Both the position numbers and the translations under genes were made by a program. From assembly GCA_025331435.1 (NCBI GenBank), contig JAIWNI010000010.1, positions 124,001-188,000 of the forward strand: a stretch of 64,000 nucleotides of DNA. The letters are read 5' to 3'. Below are positions 61,560-64,000 of this stretch, piece after piece (the stretch's first letter is position 1; every line of letters starts with the position of its first letter). The notes beneath the pieces are model-generated. The model was not told where the DNA came from, ran no database searches, and saw only the letters and a program-made list of their open reading frames with translations. Source of the stretch: Choanephora cucurbitarum (taxonomy: Eukaryota > Mucoromycota > Mucoromycetes > Mucorales > Choanephoraceae).

Positions 61560-64000
61560 ATGTCACATTTTTTAAATGGTGAAAGCGCTTCTGTCAAGGC
61601 TGCTCAAGCTCTGAGTGAACACATCTATACATACAGAGCAATTGACTCGCCAATTCATGAAAAAAGCATTTGGGGATCTAAAGCAAGCCAAACTGTCTAT
61701 ACACAACAAGATATTACTAATCGCTTGCAACATGGCATTCATGCTGCTGCACTTGTCTCCTCCGATGCGTTGATTGCTGCTATTCCCCAGCTCTATAGAT
61801 TGGCATCCTCAAAGGCAGGTGTTGTCCTCCATGTGTCTGCTCAAAACCAACAAACAACCTCTTCTTTTGCCGACTTTTCTAAAGTGATGGCTGTACGTCA
61901 AAGTGGATTGACCCTTTTGAGTTCTAGTACTGTTCAGGAAGCTTATGATTTGGCTATTATTGCTCATACCGTTGCTATTAAGTCAAACTCACCTGTATTG
62001 CACTTTTTTGATTCAAAGCGTATTGCTGAAGAATATGCTACTATCCAATCCGTTGATCAAGCTACATTGGATCAACTTGTTTCGGCAGAAGACCTCGAGA
62101 AATTCCGTCAACACAAGCAAGAACAATCTGTATCTGCTTATATCCAGTACAAGCAAAAGAAGGAGCAAGAAGATAGTGAGAAGGAAGTAGATGTGAGTGT
62201 TATTGTGCAAGAAGTCATGGCCAAGTTTGCTACTTTGACTGGGCGCCAGTATGCTCCTTTGGAATACAGCGGTCATCCTGAAGCCGAAAATGTTACTGTG
62301 GCAATGGGTGCTGGTGCTACCGTAGTTGAAAAGACAGTAAAGGCTATCGTTGCCAAAGATAAGGATGCCAAGATCGGCTCCCTTAAGGTCAGATTATACC
62401 GTCCTTGGTCAGATAAAGATTTCTTGAACGCCTTGCCTGGTGCTAGCGTAAAGCGTATTGCTGTCTTGGAACCTTCTCATGATTTCACTTCAACCTGGAA
62501 TCCTCTTTTCTTGGATGTTGCTGCCGCCTATCAAACTGCTCAAAACAATGAAGTTGAGATCATCAGTGGACAATATGGTGTTGATGCTCAAGATTTCTCT
62601 CCTGCCCAAGTTCAAGCTGTTTTTGCTGAATTGTCTAAAGCTCATTTCGAACGCAAGTTCCAAGTTGCCAACTTGGCAGTAGCTGAAACCAATGATTTAG
62701 TTTTAGATGCTAACGTCAAGCAATTCATTTTGATTGGTGATGAAACTTTAGCTTTGAATTATGCTCAAAGTGCTGTTACTGCTGGCAAGAACGCTCAAGT
62801 ATACACCGTTGCTGAACAATCTCATATTCGTATCTCTGCTTCCAATGGATCATTATTGCCTTCATTTATTAACAAAGCCGAAGCTGTTCTTATCCAAAAG
62901 CCTAGTGTCGATGCCTCTGCTGCCATCGATGCTCTTGCTAAGACCGGCAGCATTGTTGTGCAAGGCGATATTGAACAATTAGCTTCCTCCACTAAGCGTG
63001 CTATTGCTAATGGTGCCAAGATTGCTAGCGTAACTGACTTTAAAGAATTGATCGCTTCTGATCTCTCTGGTGTATTGGCTAAAGCTCAAACTGTTTCCGC
63101 CCCTGCAAGCTGGAAGCAATTACCAACTGAATCAAGATCTACCACAGAAGCCCCCAAGGCTGCTGAAGAAACTCTTCCTGTCGAAACACCTTATTTGAAG
63201 ATGTTAGACCAAGTTTTCCAAGATCGTCTTGAGATTGCTAATGCCGTCAACAGCGCTTCTGTATGGTCTCGTGATGAAAAGAACGCTTCTGCAGCTGCCC
63301 CTGAATTTGGTTATGGTAAGATCCTGAACAAGATTCAACAACGTACTCGTTTGATCGATGCCGTCGAAGTCTTGGTTAAGGAAAACAAAGTATCTGAAGA
63401 AACCTACAAGGCATTGTCTCAATGGCTTTTGGCTGTTAAGTCAAAGAAGGTCGATGTGAAGGCTATCAACAAGGCCGCTGAGGCTGTAGTCGCTGCCACC
63501 GGTCATCTCCCTGCTACTGAATATGTTGTTAAATACAAGGATCTCTTATTTGCCAAGTCTAATTGGCTGATTGGTTCTGACAGTTGGGCTTATGATCTTG
63601 GTCAATCTGGTGTTCACCACGTAATTGCTCAAGGCGAGAATGTCAACATGTTGATCGTCGATACCTTGCCTTACTCATCGGAAGTTGCTCGCGAACAACG
63701 TAAGAAGGATATTGGTCTCTATGCCATGAACTTTGGTAGTGCCTATGTTGCATCTGTCGCTGTTTACTCTTCTTACACTGGCGTCTTGCATGCTTTAATG
63801 GAAGCTGATGCTTATAATGGTCCTTCTATTGTTTTGGCTTACTTGCCTCAAGAACCTCAAGCTACTGCAGGTTCTGTCAATCCTGTTTATACCCTAAAGG
63901 AAACCAAGGTCTCTGTTGACAATGGCTCATGGCCTCTTTACCGCTGGAACCCTGCAATGGAAGCTGAAGGCAAGGAAGCTTTCTCTTTGGACTCCCAACG
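61560..64000 (+). CDS. MET5: Sulfite reductase beta subunit, 3' part outside the window
   Basis: Sirohaem-type sulfite reductase that makes sulfide for methionine and cysteine. An open frame runs from ATG 61560 to the window edge (813 codons visible) without an intron. The first third is a pyruvate:ferredoxin-oxidoreductase-like domain (ALSEHIYTYRAIDSPIHEKS, LPQLYRLASSKAGVVLHVS). The middle part has VRLYRPWSDKDFLNALPGASVKRIAVLEP, and the third has NWLIGSDSWAYDLGQSGVHHVIAQGENVNMLIVDTLPYS and KKDIGLYAMNFGSAYVASVAVYSSYTGVLHALMEAD, as in yeast Met5. The flavodoxin-like and sirohaem/4Fe-4S domains expected after this are beyond 64000. Codon use is highly biased, as in the ATP4 3' part. Confidence 0.93.
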   Translation, partial: MSHFLNGESASVKAAQALSEHIYTYRAIDSPIHEKSIWGSKASQTVYTQQDITNRLQHGIHAAALVSSDALIAAIPQLYRLASSKAGVVLHVSAQNQQTTSSFADFSKVMAVRQSGLTLLSSSTVQEAYDLAIIAHTVAIKSNSPVLHFFDSKRIAEEYATIQSVDQATLDQLVSAEDLEKFRQHKQEQSVSAYIQYKQKKEQEDSEKEVDVSVIVQEVMAKFATLTGRQYAPLEYSGHPEAENVTVAMGAGATVVEKTVKAIVAKDKDAKIGSLKVRLYRPWSDKDFLNALPGASVKRIAVLEPSHDFTSTWNPLFLDVAAAYQTAQNNEVEIISGQYGVDAQDFSPAQVQAVFAELSKAHFERKFQVANLAVAETNDLVLDANVKQFILIGDETLALNYAQSAVTAGKNAQVYTVAEQSHIRISASNGSLLPSFINKAEAVLIQKPSVDASAAIDALAKTGSIVVQGDIEQLASSTKRAIANGAKIASVTDFKELIASDLSGVLAKAQTVSAPASWKQLPTESRSTTEAPKAAEETLPVETPYLKMLDQVFQDRLEIANAVNSASVWSRDEKNASAAAPEFGYGKILNKIQQRTRLIDAVEVLVKENKVSEETYKALSQWLLAVKSKKVDVKAINKAAEAVVAATGHLPATEYVVKYKDLLFAKSNWLIGSDSWAYDLGQSGVHHVIAQGENVNMLIVDTLPYSSEVAREQRKKDIGLYAMNFGSAYVASVAVYSSYTGVLHALMEADAYNGPSIVLAYLPQEPQATAGSVNPVYTLKETKVSVDNGSWPLYRWNPAMEAEGKEAFSLDSQ

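Overview
This window is nuclear DNA of a Mucoromycota fungus, almost certainly of the order Mucorales. The evidence is the divergent carRA-carB carotenoid pair with the fused lycopene cyclase/phytoene synthase typical of these fungi, AT-rich intergenic DNA, many short GT-AG introns (about 50-290 bp), CT-rich promoters, and nuclear genes for mitochondrial proteins. Exon joins were worked out by hand from splice sites, reading phase and family conservation. Every join quoted keeps the reading frame, except in the UDP-glycosyltransferase gene, which carries a one-base shift.

Layout. 1-1546: cysteine desulfurase NFS1 (-, runs off the left edge). 1690-3190: decayed non-LTR retrotransposon. 4946-6196: ATP synthase gamma (-). 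7081-8179: Ulp1/SENP protease (+). 8180-14077: transposon-rich, gene-poor stretch with a nearly intact Tc1 element, two MITEs and an inverted repeat. 14078-20445: perilipin-like protein, COX20-like protein (-), UDP-glycosyltransferase, Mak32-like pfkB protein and an OCIA-like protein (-). 22662-30003: ATP synthase b, TFIIE-beta, PIG-Y, Iml2/TTC39 and an amino-acid permease (-). 32895-35069: ABHD11-like hydrolase and an AT-hook protein (both -). 35454-42182: carotenoid locus with a large inverted duplication. 42183-48152: repeats, a Mucoromycota-expanded family gene (-) and a transposase relic split by a MITE. 49889-64000: PPP1R37-like LRR protein, FYVE protein (-), BuGZ/ZNF207-like protein, Kin4-like kinase and sulfite reductase beta MET5 (runs off the right edge).

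How genes relate. carRA and carB diverge from one 620-bp region and together supply phytoene synthase, phytoene desaturase and lycopene cyclase. The last 128 codons of carRA plus about 0.6 kb downstream exist again in inverted orientation about 590 bp away, almost identical, making a 2.66-kb palindrome. NFS1, ATP3, ATP4, COX20, the OCIA-like protein and probably the ABHD11-like hydrolase point to mitochondria, but they are scattered housekeeping genes rather than a cluster. Several neighbours are packed tightly: the Mak32-like and OCIA-like genes share their stop-codon bases, and the TFIIE-beta stop lies 40 bp before the PIG-Y start.

Mobile DNA includes three TA-target families with CAGT/CAAT-type ends, a mariner/IS630-like relic, and two copies of a decayed LINE 3' segment. 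No tRNA, rRNA or CRISPR was recognised.
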